This document shows positions 34,263 to 47,414 of a stretch of 64,000 bases of DNA, piece by piece. This DNA comes from Moniliella sp. 'wahieum' (lineage: Eukaryota; Basidiomycota; Moniliellomycetes; Moniliellales; Moniliellaceae), in assembly GCA_003971905.1 (NCBI GenBank), contig RSEE01000116.1, forward strand, positions 123,066-187,065, in the 5' to 3' direction. The notes under the pieces were generated by a model that searched no databases, was not told the origin of the DNA, and saw only the letters and a list, made by a program, of their open reading frames with translations. The position numbers and the translations under genes were made by a program. How positions within the stretch are numbered: position 1 is the first letter of the stretch; every line of letters starts with the position of its first letter.

Positions 34263-36359
34263 ATGCAGCCCTTCTTCGGACCAACAGCGCCCTCCGCTTC
34301 CCTCCGCCCCTCCTCGACCCCCCCCTCCCGCCCCCCGCCACTCCAGCATGGCCACCGACGTCGAGCGCGCCACCGACAGCACCCTCCACATGTCCCTCTC
34401 CGACGACACGCCCACCACCAAGGCCTCCTCCTTGCTCACCCTCCCCTTCCTCCCGCCCACCTCTCCCTCTCCCCCTGCAGCGCCGCCCGCCCCGTCGTGA
34501 CCGCCACCTCGGCCACGGCCACCTCCACCATCCATGCCCTCTCCCCCAGCCCCCGCACGCCCTCCCTCGGCCTCTGGCCCGACTCGACCTGTCCGACCTC
34601 GACTCGGCCTGCTCCTGCCCGACTTGGCCTCGACGGTCCCGCCGCCGACTTCCCCAGCCCCCATCCCTCCCACCCCGACTCGACCACGGACCTCGATTCG
34701 GACGAGCTCGAGCAGCTCTCGCCCTCGCCCTTTGCGCCTGCCGCCGAACCACCCGGCCCATTGCCATGCCGGCCCCGGCTTTGTCCCACCTCCCTGCCCA
34801 TCCGCCCTCTGACCGCTCATGTCGCCCGAGCAGGAGAACGTTCGGTCTCGGACGACGGGCCTTGCTCTTTACTTCTCTGCCCCCGCAGGCGCTCGAGCAG
34901 GGAACGTCCGCTCCCGCCCTTCGACCCAACCTGCTTCTCATCTGCCATCTGGGGTTCACATCTACAAGCCGTCATTTCCTCCCCACCCTTCCTCTCTGGC
35001 CGGTGCGTTTTTGGCAGCCCCGTATCTGTCCCGTCTATGAGCTCGGTCCCGTCGGGCCTGTCTGCCTCGCCGGTCCTGTCGGGTGTGTCGCTGTCGCCGA
35101 CGTTGGGTCTGTCTCCGTCCGAGGACGTGCTGGCATTTGCTTCGCTCCCCCAGTGGGTGTACGGGACGGTCTGCCATGGCCGCCCCATTTTCCCACCGTC
35201 CAATGCCGATGCGAGAACAAGCTACAGCGATAGCCTGGGCTCGTCCCTGAATGGCTGTCGTCTCCTACGCCTGCGCTGTCCTTTGCTCGTCCCCCCTGCG
35301 CGCCGCACCGACCAGCGCACCCTTCTGGTCTGTCTATGGCATTCAACCCGTCTTGCAGTGCCGCCACTCCGCTGCCTGCTGCATCCGTAACCACCAGTCT
35401 GTCCTCCACTGCCACCCCTGCCTACCCGAACTCCGACCGCCTCTCTTGTCTGCCTGTACGCCTCGGGTCTCCTTCGGCGCTCGAGGCCAACCCGCCACCG
35501 GCGTTTGTGCTGAATCCGTTGCGCCCCAGACGCTCAAGTAACCGGTCGTCACGCAGGGCGAGGGCGAGGGCGAAGCGCGGTCGCTATTGGCCCGCCTCGA
35601 GTCGGACCAGGCATCAGCTTTGGCCGCACTGGCTCCGTCCTTGTCCTTGTCCTTATCGTCGTTGTCGTCCCGTCGCTCGGCTCGTCGGCTCTCAGTTCAA
35701 CAGCGCAGCTAGCCCGCCTTGCCTGCCCTCCCGCCCCGGCTGTACCGCTGCCCCAAGCAGAAAGCACGGTGGGCACATCCTTCCCCCCCCCGCTCGCACG
35801 TGTCCTACCCGCCCACCTCGGCCTCTTCGACTGCGCCTTCGACCGTGCCTTCGACGTTGCCGTTGACTTTGACTTCGACGTTGACGTTGACGGAGCCAGG
35901 GGCGGGGAGGGCAGCGCCGAGGGCAGAACCCATGGCGCGTTCGCTGCCGCTACCTTCGCCGTCGCACTTTGGACCGAGTCCGAGTCGTCGTCGTCGGATC
36001 GAAGTGGACCCTGTGACGGGGATCATTACGCGACCGACGCGCGGGCGGGCCGTGCCGACCGACATGGAAGAGATGGCGTACCTGGGCAAGCTGGGCAAGG
36101 GCGGGCGGGTATGGGCATGCGAGGTGAGGGGTGCAACAAGCTGTTCCGTCGATCGGAACATTTGAATCGTCATTTACGTTCTATTCATTCGGATGCCCGT
36201 CCGTTCCCTTGCCCCTTTGCTGGGTGCGACAAGTTCTTCTCCCGCCGCGATAACTTGCACCAACACCAACGTGTTCATACCCTCGACAAGGACGCCCGTC
36301 GCCGTCGCGCCTCCCTCGCGCGCGAGCCGCACCACCTGCCTGCCCTGCCGGATGCGTAG
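34263..36359 (+). CDS. C2H2 zinc-finger transcription factor, MSN2/MSN4-like
   Basis: Probable nuclear stress-type regulator. Two adjacent C-terminal C2H2 fingers carry the MSN2/4 pattern: [19 protein letters not shown] (after CEVRG, with a one-base shift) and [19 protein letters not shown]. They lie at about 36115-36275, just before the end. The preceding 600 residues are Ser/Pro/Thr-rich and probably disordered, with acidic patches such as [21 protein letters not shown] conserved-looking linker ([40 protein letters not shown]) leads into the fingers. The frame changes several times, so the start (34263, or 34349 at [11 protein letters not shown]) is uncertain. Family membership rests on the two fingers. 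Confidence 0.75.
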
Positions 36360-37679
36360 CTTGCCCTGGAACTGGACCTGGAGCTGAAGCTGGAGCTGGA
36401 GTGGAGTGGAGCTTGGCTGGGCTCGATCTAACCCTCTTCTCTCCTCTCCTTTCTTCTTTTTTTTCTTTTCGTCTCGTTTCTCCACTTGATATAGTTGACG
36501 TTGCGTTTGGCTTTGTACTTAACTGGTTGAGGTTCCCTGTCGATTTCGTCCCTTCCTCTGTTTTGTTTGCCGGGCCCGCCATGGCAGCGCGGACCTGTCC
36601 CCCCTGCCTACCCTGCTTGCCTATGTTTTGTTCCTTGCAGACAGGCGGTGGGCAGGTCCGTGGCCTGTGCCCAGGGCCCTCCCCTTGCTCGCCCAATGTG
36701 TATTCCCTTTCCCTCTGCGTCTTCCCCGCTCTTGCTCTTGCTCTGCTGCTTCTCGCGCGCTCGGGCGTACCGCCTAGCGCGTTTACGACATTTCTTTCCC
36801 CGATTGGTCTCCCTTCTCTCTTCCTCCCATACGACTCGCTTTGGTTCTCTCTCTCTCTCCGTCTCTCTATCTACTCCCTGGCTGCGTTCGAACAGGCCTA
36901 ATAGGCTTCATCTGTGTCGATACTCTATGCTTGTGTCTCATGTCTCGTGCCTCGTCGTGCCCACGCGGTGATTTGTTCGTACGGGCTGGGCAAGGACCGT
37001 AAGGTATTCATTCCATATGCCTTTGAAGTTGACGTTAGGCGGAAGCGTCAGCTTGCTTCTCCACTCTGTAGTTGGGCATGGAGCGGGTACGCTGGAAGCG
37101 CTAAGCGTGCGCTTGGCGCGTTACTGTGCATGGTTAAGCGGTTGCAACCCCGGCGAACGCGACCTGAGCGGCTCAGCACGACTTGCAACCGACGGATGGA
37201 TATATGGACTGTGCATGTCAGCGCATCCGATCTCCGAGGCCAGCACCGAGGCACGGAGCAAGACAGGGTTGTGTGTCAGGCAGACCAGATAGCGAGCCGG
37301 ATGGGGCAGGTGGGGGGTGGGGGAGTACTCGGAGTACTCACTGAGTACTCAGGTACTGAGTACAGCCGGAGCGCACCCCACCAGACAGCGAGGGTGGGCG
37401 TGGGGCGAGACTGGGACGCAGCCGGCGTGCTGCCGTGTGCCGATTGCCGATGGTCGATTGGCGAGGCGGCGGCAGGGGCGCGTAGGCCAACCTAGCGAGC
37501 CACTGCCCCCGTGCGGAGGGGACGCTTGATTGATTGATTGGTGATCAAGTCGATGAAGGGATTCCGATTCCTGATTTGCCGGGCGGAGAAGTCTGGATGG
37601 AGACAATGGTTGAGCAGACGCCTATTTAGCCCAAGGCCTAACCCTCGCCTGCCCGCCTCCTCTTCCTCCGCGCTGCTCC
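36360..37679. other. Intergenic region before the M20 peptidase gene
   Basis: No gene seen. It includes pyrimidine-rich DNA (36420-36480, 36710-36870) and AGTACT repeats (37324-37365). Confidence 0.5.
37324..37365. repeat. AGTACT-rich repeat
   Basis: AGTACT occurs at 37324, 37333 and 37345, followed by AGGTACTGAGTAC. Spacing is irregular (9 and 12 bases) but the unit is the same as at 5014 and 29468. Confidence 0.65.
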
Positions 37680-39198
37680 ATGTCGTTCCTGCAGTGCCTC
37701 ACCGACGCCCTGCCGGGCCTCTTCGCCCCCACCGGCCGCCTCACCGTCGAGGCTGCCCAGCAGCACGCCGCCTCCGCTCTGCCTCCGACGAGCCCGACGG
37801 CCCCCCGCCCGCCTACCCCGGCCGCGCCCACGCTCCCCCCGCGCCGCGCACGGCGTATGCTGCCCGACATGGCCCCCAAGCGCAAAGAGCAGCTCCAGCA
37901 GCTCTCCCACGCCATCGAGGCCCACATCGACGCCCTCTCGCCGACTGCGCAGCTGTCGATGAGCATGTGGCACCACCCCGAGCTGCAGTGGCAGGAGGTC
38001 CGCACCCACGACCTCTTTGCCAGCTACTTTGAGACCCACCTCGCCTCCGAGGGCTGGTCCACCACCCGCCACGCCTACGCCTGCCCACGCGTTCGAGTGC
38101 TCCTTGAGTTTGTGCCGCCGGGCCACACGGGCCCCGTGCGCTGCATCGGCTTCCAGTCGGAGCTCGACGCTTTGCCCGGCATTGGCCAGGGGTGCGGGCA
38201 CAACTTGATTGCCATCTCGGGCGTCGCGGCTGCCGTCAGCCTCGCGCGCGCGTGCAAGGAGCACAATGTGCCTGTCAAGGTCGTGCTGCTGGGCACGCCG
38301 GCGGAAGAAGGCGGCGGAGGTAAGATCAACTTGGTCGAGGCTGGCGCGTACGACCAAATGCACGTCTGCTCATGTGCCATCCCGCGCTGATGAATACCGT
38401 CACGCCCATGCTGGCGGTGCAGGCGGTGACGGTGCACTTTAAGGGCAAGACGTCGCATGCTGGCGCGGCGCCTTGGCAGGGCATCAATGCCCTCGACGCT
38501 GCTGTGCTCGCCTACACCAACATCTCTGCTATGCGCCAGCAGCTGCCGCCCACCGCACGCGTACACGGTATCATCGAAGGCCACAACTGGCCCCCAACGT
38601 CATCCCCGACGACGTCCAGATGCGCTACAACGTCCGCGGTCCTACCGCCCAGGACGTCAAGGCCAACTTGGCCAAGGTCCTGCCCTGCTTTGAAGCGGCC
38701 GCCAAAGCGACCGGCTGTGCTTACAAGATCGATATGGTTCGTCCCCCCCCTGCCTACCTTGCTCTGTACTCTCTTCCTCCCTCCCTTGGCGGCCAGCTCA
38801 CCGCACCGGATCCCCCGCGAGACTGACACCACGACACGCAGATGCCAATGTACTACGATGTGGCAATGCCCTGGTCTGCGGGAGACGTACGAGGCGTTCA
38901 TGGGCGCGGTACGGCGCTACGTTTACCGAGGCGCCCTTTACCGCCTCGACCGATTTTGGCAATGTGACCTACGCCTTGCCTGCGCTCCACCCCCTACCAG
39001 ATCGACGTGGGCGACCACCCGAAGAAAAGGGTAACCATACCATTGGCTTTACCAACGCTGCCAAAACCATCGAGGCCCACCAGCGCACGCTCGAAGTGTG
39101 TCGGCCTGGCTACGCTCGCTGCTAAAGTCGTCGTCGACCCAGACTTTTACCACCACGTCCACCAGGTATGGGAAGAGGAGATGCAAACCCGCAAGTAA
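37680..39198 (+). CDS. M20-family metallopeptidase / amidohydrolase (PM20D2-like)
   Basis: Zinc-dependent dipeptidase or amidohydrolase of the M20 family, closest in pattern to PM20D2 / aminobenzoyl-glutamate hydrolase-like proteins. Catalytic landmarks: the metal site in GFQSELDALPGIGQGCGHNL, the Glu pair in LLGTPAEEGGGGK, and KTSHAGAAPWQGINALDAAV in the dimerisation (lid) domain. Later parts are VHGIIEGHNW, DVQMRYNVRGPTAQDVKANL, STDFGNVTYALPALHP and HTIGFTNAAKTIEAHQ. An intron at about 38735-38841 has a GTTCGT donor. Frame breaks lie near 38370, 38590, 38880 and 39030. No signal peptide is evident, so it is probably cytosolic. Confidence 0.87.
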
Positions 39199-39203
39199 CT
39201 CCC

Positions 39204-39233
39204 GTACCGTTACCGTTACCGTTACCGTTACCG
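39204..39233. repeat. TTACCG hexamer repeat
   Basis: About five TTACCG units immediately after the M20 stop codon. It resembles a telomere-like hexamer but differs in sequence from the TTAGGG of the chromosome end. Confidence 0.85.
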
Positions 39234-39812
39234 CTGCTGTTGCCGAGCGCCGGGCGCATGCGCTGGGATATGGGACATGGGATATGGCAACGCGGGCGAC
39301 GATGCGAGGATGGCCTCCGTGGGGCACCGGCTGACGCTCACGTCGCGCCGGATCCAACCCTGGCATACCATCGTAGCTGGGTGCGGTAGTGTCGAAGCGA
39401 TGGTGCTTTTATTAACAGGATTGCTCCGCTCTCTTTGGACTGGAGGAGGATGATCAATCAGAGACGGGTGGCTGCACCGATGGGATTGACACACTATGGC
39501 ACGCTGATGCGCGGATCGTAGATCATGTATCATGCATCATGGGCCAAGCAGACTGGATCTCACTCCAAGGCAGAGATCCGTACAGATGGCAAACAGAGGT
39601 ACGGATGGCAAACAAACAGAGGTCGTCCCGGGGAAAAATTGGGTTTTGGCTATAGCAGAGGGAGGGAGCGGGCGTACACATGAGGCCCTCCCCAAGGGAA
39701 ATAAGGCAGGAAGGGGGAACAAAACAACGAGAAAAGCGACAGGACAGGCGACAGACAAAACAAAGGCAAAAAGGGGGCGCGTACGCCCGTATCCCTTATC
39801 CGCGTGGGTAAC
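39234..39812. other. Intergenic region between convergent genes
   Basis: No gene seen; holds the ATGTAT/ATGCAT heptamer array (39518-39545) and a short direct repeat of TACGGATGGCAAACA type near 39580-39615. Confidence 0.5.
39518..39545. repeat. Heptamer array, ATGCAT core
   Basis: GTAGAT-C, ATGTAT-C, ATGCAT-C, ATGGGC-C in 7-base register. Confidence 0.75.
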
Positions 39813-41926
<2,114 letters not shown>

Positions 41927-42537
41927 GCTGGGTCGATGGGTGTTGGGGTGTTGGGGTGTTCCGGTGGTGTTGGTGTTGGGGCGGCCATCCAAAAAAGAAA
42001 CGCCGCCCGAGGCTACGAAAGGGGAGGGTGCTGCGGCGGGTGGCCGACTAGGGTTTCTGCGTTGGCGGGGGCCCGTGCGCCGAGCTATCTTGCGCCTAGC
42101 CCAGCCGCACTACCGACCCGCCGTTCGCTTCGTGCGTCTACCGCGCTCCGCCCCGCCTTTCCTTCCGTCCGAATCGTCCGTGTCGTCCAGCAGAGACAGC
42201 CGCACGCGGTCAAGAAATGGTATCCATTCGCGAGAGAGCAAAAGCAGCAACGGCTGCATCGTGAAAACAAACGTTGCATCCCAATCGTAGATGTAGATGG
42301 CGGACCGAGCGAGTGGGATGGAGCAAGAGGGAACAAGCTAGGCAGGCAGGTGAGAAGGTGAGAGGCAAAATCCGTGAGAGAAACAAGAAAAGGAAAAAGG
42401 GACTCGCGGGTAAGATCAAAAGACGGGCACCAGAACCCCACAACCAACAAGACGACCGGCGTCTCTCGGTGGGTATAATATAGACAGACGCCCCAGTCGC
42501 TGTCCATTATACGTCACCCCAACTCCCTCGTGGAGAG
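41927..42537. other. Intergenic region between SSB promoter and S53 gene 3' end
   Basis: No gene seen. It contains GTTGGGGTGTTGGGGTGTT short repeats near 41939-41980, in the SSB leader. Confidence 0.5.
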
Positions 42538-44388
42538 TTAGGGTCCCGAAGACGTGACGATCTTTTCCAGCTTGCGTAGTCGGGCGTGCCGAGGCCTGTG
42601 ACGGCGTCCCATCCTTTCTTGGCTGGGAACCCACGGCTCGCAGGCGGCCCCAGCTCCAGGCATCCGGCCGACGAACCATGACAATATCGTTCAAGCCGTC
42701 CTGGCCACGCTTGTACAAGAGTGGATTGACAAAGCCCAGCGACGGAAGCCCCTTGGCCGCACGCGCATCGTTGACAGCGCCAAGATGGAGGCAAACGTAG
42801 GGGCGGCAGCAGAGGTGCCACCAGTGAGTGCCCACATTTCACGATACTGAATCAAGTACCAGGACCCTTGGGCAGCCACGTCGGGTACGCCCCGCCCCTG
42901 AGCGTTGTAGTACGGCTGAAGCGCCTTGTCCAGCCAGACACATAGGTTCCCACTGATCCTGCTGGTACCACGGCCGCTGGAACAATCTGGAGAAACCTCC
43001 GCCAGAGGTGAACTCTGCCCCGGTATCGTTCACGGCCACTTCGGGGTCGAACCCTTGCGTGCACCTACCGACAGGGCCCAGGGGCAGGTCGAAGGGAACT
43101 GGGGCAAAAAGGTTTTTGTACCATTGACCTCGCACGTGTTGTTTTTCCCCACGCCATCGTCGCCCGAGGAAAAAAACGGCAGTCATGCCACGAGAGGTGA
43201 GCAGCATAATGTCCTGGCACACACGTTGGGCGTACGAGGGGGCAACCGAGTACTCGTCGTCATCGTACGACACGGAAAGGACGTTAGGTTAGCTCGTTGT
43301 CCGGAAGCGAGAGCAGGTACTCGAACAGCGCAGCGAACGGCTCGTTATTGTTTTTCGGCGTGTCGGATTGGTTGATCCAGGTACCATGACCGCCGACGGA
43401 ATAATAGGTGGTCGGTACGGGGTAGGCAAGCAGAGCTGCTGCACGTCCAAGCTAGCTCGACCCCAGCGGCCTTACGGGACTGGTTGTTGATGCCACCGTT
43501 GAGGGTGACGGTACGGAAGGTACCGTTATTGGGGGGGGAAGAGATTACGATAATAGTCCTTGTACTCGGCGTAGTCTTGGTAATTGGCCCACTGGTTAAG
43601 GAAGCCAGCGATGGCCAACGTGGACTGGCCTTCTTTGGCTTGGAGCGTGCCATTGGTGGGGGTATTGTATAGATTCTGGATTGCAGTTAAGATAGGTCAT
43701 GCGGACGCTGCAGTAGTTGGGTAGGGCGATGTTGGGCGGGCCTCTGAAGCGTGATGAGTCAACAACGGATGGGGCAAAAAATCGGGTCCAACCCCATTGA
43801 ACATGTGAGGGACGACCTGCGGTGCGGACGACCAAACGGGTGGAAGGGTAGACCAGGTCAACATGTGTTGATAACCGAGCGTGGCGGTGCACTTCTTCGG
43901 CCCGGACACCACCTCGCCCGTCTGACGTGTTCGGTAGGTATGGAACTGGGCGCCGAGGAGGTCGCGTGCTGGCCATAGGTGGTATGGATCGTAATCGAGT
44001 CGCCAGCCGGGGAGCGGCGCGCCATATCTTCGTGCATGCCATGCTCGGCCAGCCAGTGTGGACAGCGGGCGGGCGTGGGACGAGGGGGCAGTCAACGCAT
44101 CGACCTGGGTCTTGCTCAGCCACTGCCCGTACTGGCTGCTGTCGGGATCGCTCACGCGCTGCAGCGGGATTCCAAGGCGTCGATGCCGCGACGGGCCAGC
44201 GCGAAGCGGAGGGTGGCTGGCGCATCGTCCGCGACGGCTGCGCGGCGCTCCCAGCCGGGGGAACGAGAGCGCGCTCCTTGAGCACAGCCGTGTGGTGTTG
44301 CGGCAGCGAGGCGGCCAGCTGCGCCCAGGCCAGGAAGCTGGCGACGACGGCGACCGAGGGAAAGAACGAGGAGGGGGAGCACCTTCAT
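42538..44388 (-). CDS. Secreted S53 serine-carboxyl peptidase (sedolisin / tripeptidyl-peptidase type)
   Basis: Extracellular acid peptidase. The start at 44388 gives a signal sequence (MKVLPLLVLS). The activation prodomain follows: VLKERALVP, LQRVSDPDSSQYGQWLSKTQ and VDALTAP, then the DLLGAQFHTYRTRQTGEVV segment. The catalytic domain includes VSVSYDDDE, SYAQRVCQDIMLLTSRGMTA and the serine motif GGTSAAAPTFASILAL. The calcium-site end is GWDAVTGLGTPDY, finishing KLEKIVTSSGP and a stop at 42538. Many frame shifts split it (for example near 44320, 44240, 43640 and 42850), yet order and motifs are complete. TATATATA at 44472-44479 lies upstream. It is likely a nutrient-scavenging secreted protease. 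Confidence 0.85.
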
Positions 44389-44862
44389 GGGAGGGGGGAG
44401 GGGGATGCGCTGGGCACAAAGGGGAGGGGATGGGGTGGGCAGGAGGACAGGAAGGCAGGAGGCAGGAGGACATATATATACGTGGGGGGGGGTCTGCGAG
44501 AGAGTATATAAAGACGCCGCGAGAAGAAGAAGGCGGCTGCATATAAGCAGGCCTGTGGCCAGGGGTGGTGGCTAGGAAACCAGGTGGCACGGGGCGCGGT
44601 TGGGGCGGGGGCTAGGGTTGGGGCGGTGTCGGAGATGCGCAGACGATGGGATAACCCTAAGGCTGCGAGAGGGTGTCCCCTACGCGGTGGAACACGTAAC
44701 TCTAACTTGGGCGTGGGGCTAGCTGCTCTTAAGCAAACAGCACCCAGCCGCCCGCGCTCCCCCGCCCTTTGCCCCCCGCACATCCAACGCCCCTCCCACC
44801 GTCTTCTGATGACAGCGGGTTGGCACCCATCCAGAGCAACGTCCACAAAAAAAAAAAAAAAA
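44389..44862. other. Promoter region of the S53 peptidase gene
   Basis: Contains TATATATA (44472-44479) and GTATATAAAG (44504-44513), both usable on the minus strand. A run of 17 A at 44847-44863 is the oligo-T terminator of the tRNA gene. Confidence 0.5.
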
Positions 44863-44863
44863 A
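44847..44863 (-). terminator. Pol III oligo-T terminator of tRNA-Lys
   Basis: Seventeen A on the plus strand, so 17 T directly after the tRNA 3' end on the minus strand. This is the normal RNA polymerase III stop signal. Confidence 0.7.
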
Positions 44864-44947
44864 CCCCCACGTGGGACTCGAACCCACAACCGTGAGATGG
44901 ACCTCTTCTATAAGAGTCTCAAATTCTACCGATTGAAATAGCGAGGC
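44863..44947 (-). tRNA. tRNA-Lys(CTT) with a 12-base intron
   Basis: Minus-strand cloverleaf. The acceptor starts GCCTCGC and pairs with GTGGGGG except at the first pair. The anticodon stem is TGAGA/TCTCA, and the loop CTCTTA-(12-base intron)-A gives anticodon CTT with the intron just after position 37, as in eukaryotic tRNA introns. The T arm GTGGG-TTCGAGT-CCCAC is perfect. The D stem is weak: TTTC/GAAT replaces the usual GCTC/GAGC, with one T-T mismatch. It may be a divergent but working gene or an early pseudogene. The oligo-T tract follows directly. Confidence 0.75.
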
Positions 44948-45276
44948 AGTATGGCATTCTAACGTTAGTTGTAACATGGCGGATCCCAAGATGTTCAGAC
45001 TTCCTAGTTCTTCTTTTTTTCCTTCGATTGACGCTCACCTGCGCAGAAACGTCCCTGCCAATACATGCCCATAGCATGGCTTACTGCCACTTGTGCGCCA
45101 ACCACAATCAATTACAACACGCGCACGCAATCCCGGTGCCTATACTCCACCGCCTTTTCCACAGTGGGTCCGCCATGGCGAACGAAGAGACATCTTCACG
45201 CCGCATGTGTTGGCCTGCGAAAGTACATTGGGATCTAACTCAATGCCATTCGCTCGGTTTTTCTAGTCCAGCTGCT
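44948..45276. other. Intergenic region, no gene seen
   Basis: Upstream flank of the tRNA gene and 3' flank of the next gene; no supported feature. Confidence 0.5.
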
Positions 45277-45656
45277 CTACTTGTGCTCCTCGATGGTGTC
45301 TATCGCCTGCTCCAAAAACCGGCCAACTATTTCCGGATCCTGCTGGTCGTTCTGATGGGCATGCGCCCAGCCATGGGCCAAGTCCCGGAGATCTCGCGCG
45401 TTGAATTCTCGTTGGCCTTGATGAGCTCACCCTGGCTCTGCCGCCCATCGCGTTGTTTCTGCCGTGCCGCCTGGAAAACGTTCGTTCAACCACGACGCTC
45501 TTTCTCCTCCAAGTTTTTTTTTCTTAATTCTTGGTGCTCTCTTCCGTGATGCAGTGCCTCCAAATCGTTCCCACGCGGGGCCTCTGTCGGTTGCTTGGCG
45601 ATGGGACACAGGGGTGGGAGTGGCGTGCGAGCCGGCGCGCGCCCCAGGTGGAACAT
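45277..45656 (-). CDS. Small charged helical protein, unknown
   Basis: No family recognised. From an ATG at 45656 it reads MFHLGRAPARTPLPP, a basic, mitochondrial-leader-like start, then LEALHHGREHQELRKKNLEE. After a shift at the T run near 45517 it continues QAARQKQRDGRQSQGELIKA, DLAHGWAHAHQNDQQDPEI and GRFLEQAIDTIEEHK before a stop. The high charge and heptad-like leucines suggest a coiled coil. It lies divergent from prefoldin 3, about 220 bases apart. An upstream exon cannot be excluded. Confidence 0.45.
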
Positions 45657-45876
45657 GGTATTGTAGTTGAACGTGTCGAGTTGGGTGCATGTCACAGATA
45701 CGGTCGCGGTCACGTGTGTGGCGGAAGACAGCGCGGCGCATCTGGTTGGGGGGATTGAAAGTTGGGCAAGCGGGCGGAATGGCGCCTGGGACGAGGCAGC
45801 AGAGCGAGAGAGGGAGAGAAGCCCACGCATGAGTACTGAGTGCGCCACCACCACACAACCACCAACCACGCCCAGC

Positions 45877-46908
45877 ATGGCCGAACCCGCTGCCGGTCTG
45901 GCCCCCGCCTCGACGCAGCAGGAGCCCAATCCCCCGGCATCCCAGCTGCCCCCTTCATTGTGTGTACCGTACCCCTTTTTCCGGCGCGGCGCGTGGCGCA
46001 CGTGCGGACGTGCGCGGACGGGCTGACGCGGGGACACCAGGACGATGTGGCCTCGTTCCTCGGTGGCGAAGAGGAGGAGGTGGAACCGACGCTGAAAAAG
46101 TTCCAGGAGATGATGTCGTACGTAGCATCTTCCTTGTTCGTGTGTGCGCGTCGGGGTGCGGTTGGGCGTGGCTGGGGGGGGAGGGAGGGGATTGGGAGTG
46201 GATCGGCGCGGACGGCATGGCGCTAGCGCGAGAGGAAGAGAAGTAACTAACTTTTGTGGATGGTGTGTGCAGCAAATACAAGTTATGGAAGCGAGCACGA
46301 CCCAGCGCCGCCTTGCGCTCGAAGACAAGATTCCCGACATTGAGCAGACACTGGACATGGTGCGCTTGTTGAAGCAACACAAAGACGCGGCGGCGGCCAA
46401 CGCGGATGGCGACGCTGACAAGGAAGGAATGAAGAAGACGACGTTTGAGCTCAACGACACCCTCTTTGCCCACGCCACCTCGAACCGTCGAGACGGTCAA
46501 CCTCTGGCTTGGTGTACGTCCTCCCCCCTCCACTCGTTCCCCCTTCTGGCCTATCGCCTTGTGTGGCCTGTACCGCACAGGGTGTGGAAGGCGTGGAAAG
46601 CTATAGTATGCCCAGCATGACTAACCTCCGTCCCTCGGCACGCAGGCCAATGTGATGCTCACGATCCCCTGGACGAGGCAATGGAGCTACTGAGCAGCAG
46701 CTGGCCAGTGCCCAGGCCTCCTTGGTCACCGCCAAAGCGACATGCTCTTCCTCCGCGATCAGATTACCATTATGGAGGTGAATACGGCGCGTGTGCACAC
46801 TTTGATGTCAAGCGGCGCCGCATGCGGCGCCTGGCTGAGGCCGAGGCGAACAACGCCAAAGGTTCCGGTTCCGGCGCCGGTGCAACGGCCACGGCAACGG
46901 CGGCTTGA
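45877..46908 (+). CDS. PAC10: Prefoldin subunit 3 (Pac10/VBP1)
   Basis: Alpha-class subunit of the prefoldin chaperone that hands unfolded actin and tubulin to CCT. The conserved core starts DDVASFLGGEEEEVEPTLKK and FQEMMS-KYK. It goes on with EASTTQRRLALEDKIPDIEQ, TLDMVRLLKQ, KKTTFELNDTLFAHA, VNLWLGANVMLTIPLDEAME and LFLRDQITIMEVNTARVH, ending FDVKRRRMRRLAEAEANN plus a Gly/Ala tail. Introns at 46118-46272 and 46514-46645 both start GTACGT and restore MMS-KYK and LWLG-ANVML exactly. Frame breaks near 46020, 46284, 46490 and 46745 are indel-like. The start at 45877 gives a Pro/Ala-rich leader. Confidence 0.9.
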
Positions 46909-47414
46909 ACAAGGCATGTGGTTGCAACTCGCTAACTACAATGAGGCGGTGCCGTAGGCCAACGGTCAACGCAAACGACAGACGACAAACGACAGACGAC
47001 AGACGACAGACGATGCAGAGGAGGGGCAGACTGAGCGACGGTACTGTAGATAACACCACCACAAACAACATGGGAACAGGATGGCGTTCGTCCTAAACGA
47101 GACATGGGAGGACCGGGTATGGCATGCTACAGTTAATCCGAGAAGGGTCTCCTAGAAGGCGAGGGGGAGAAGGCAAGGCGAGAGAATGAGGGGGATGAGG
47201 GGGAAGAGGCGACCGAGAAGGGCACGTCATGCCCCAAACGCAACGACAACACGCTCGTCTCCCTCCCGCCCCAGGGCAAAGGGTGGAGGGATATGAAAAC
47301 AGGAAACACGGCCGTACGGGCAGGGGAGGACTAAGACGGAGATGAACAAGACAGGGAAGGAGGCGGGGTGGGAAGCCATAAGGGAAGCAGCAGGTGGGGA
47401 GGACGGGCAGGGCA
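46909..47414. other. Intergenic region between convergent genes
   Basis: No gene seen. Contains the ACGACAG heptamer repeat (46976-47011). Confidence 0.5.
46976..47011. repeat. ACGACAG heptamer tandem repeat
   Basis: About five units of ACGACAG/ACGACAA. Period 7 without a palindromic core. Confidence 0.85.
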
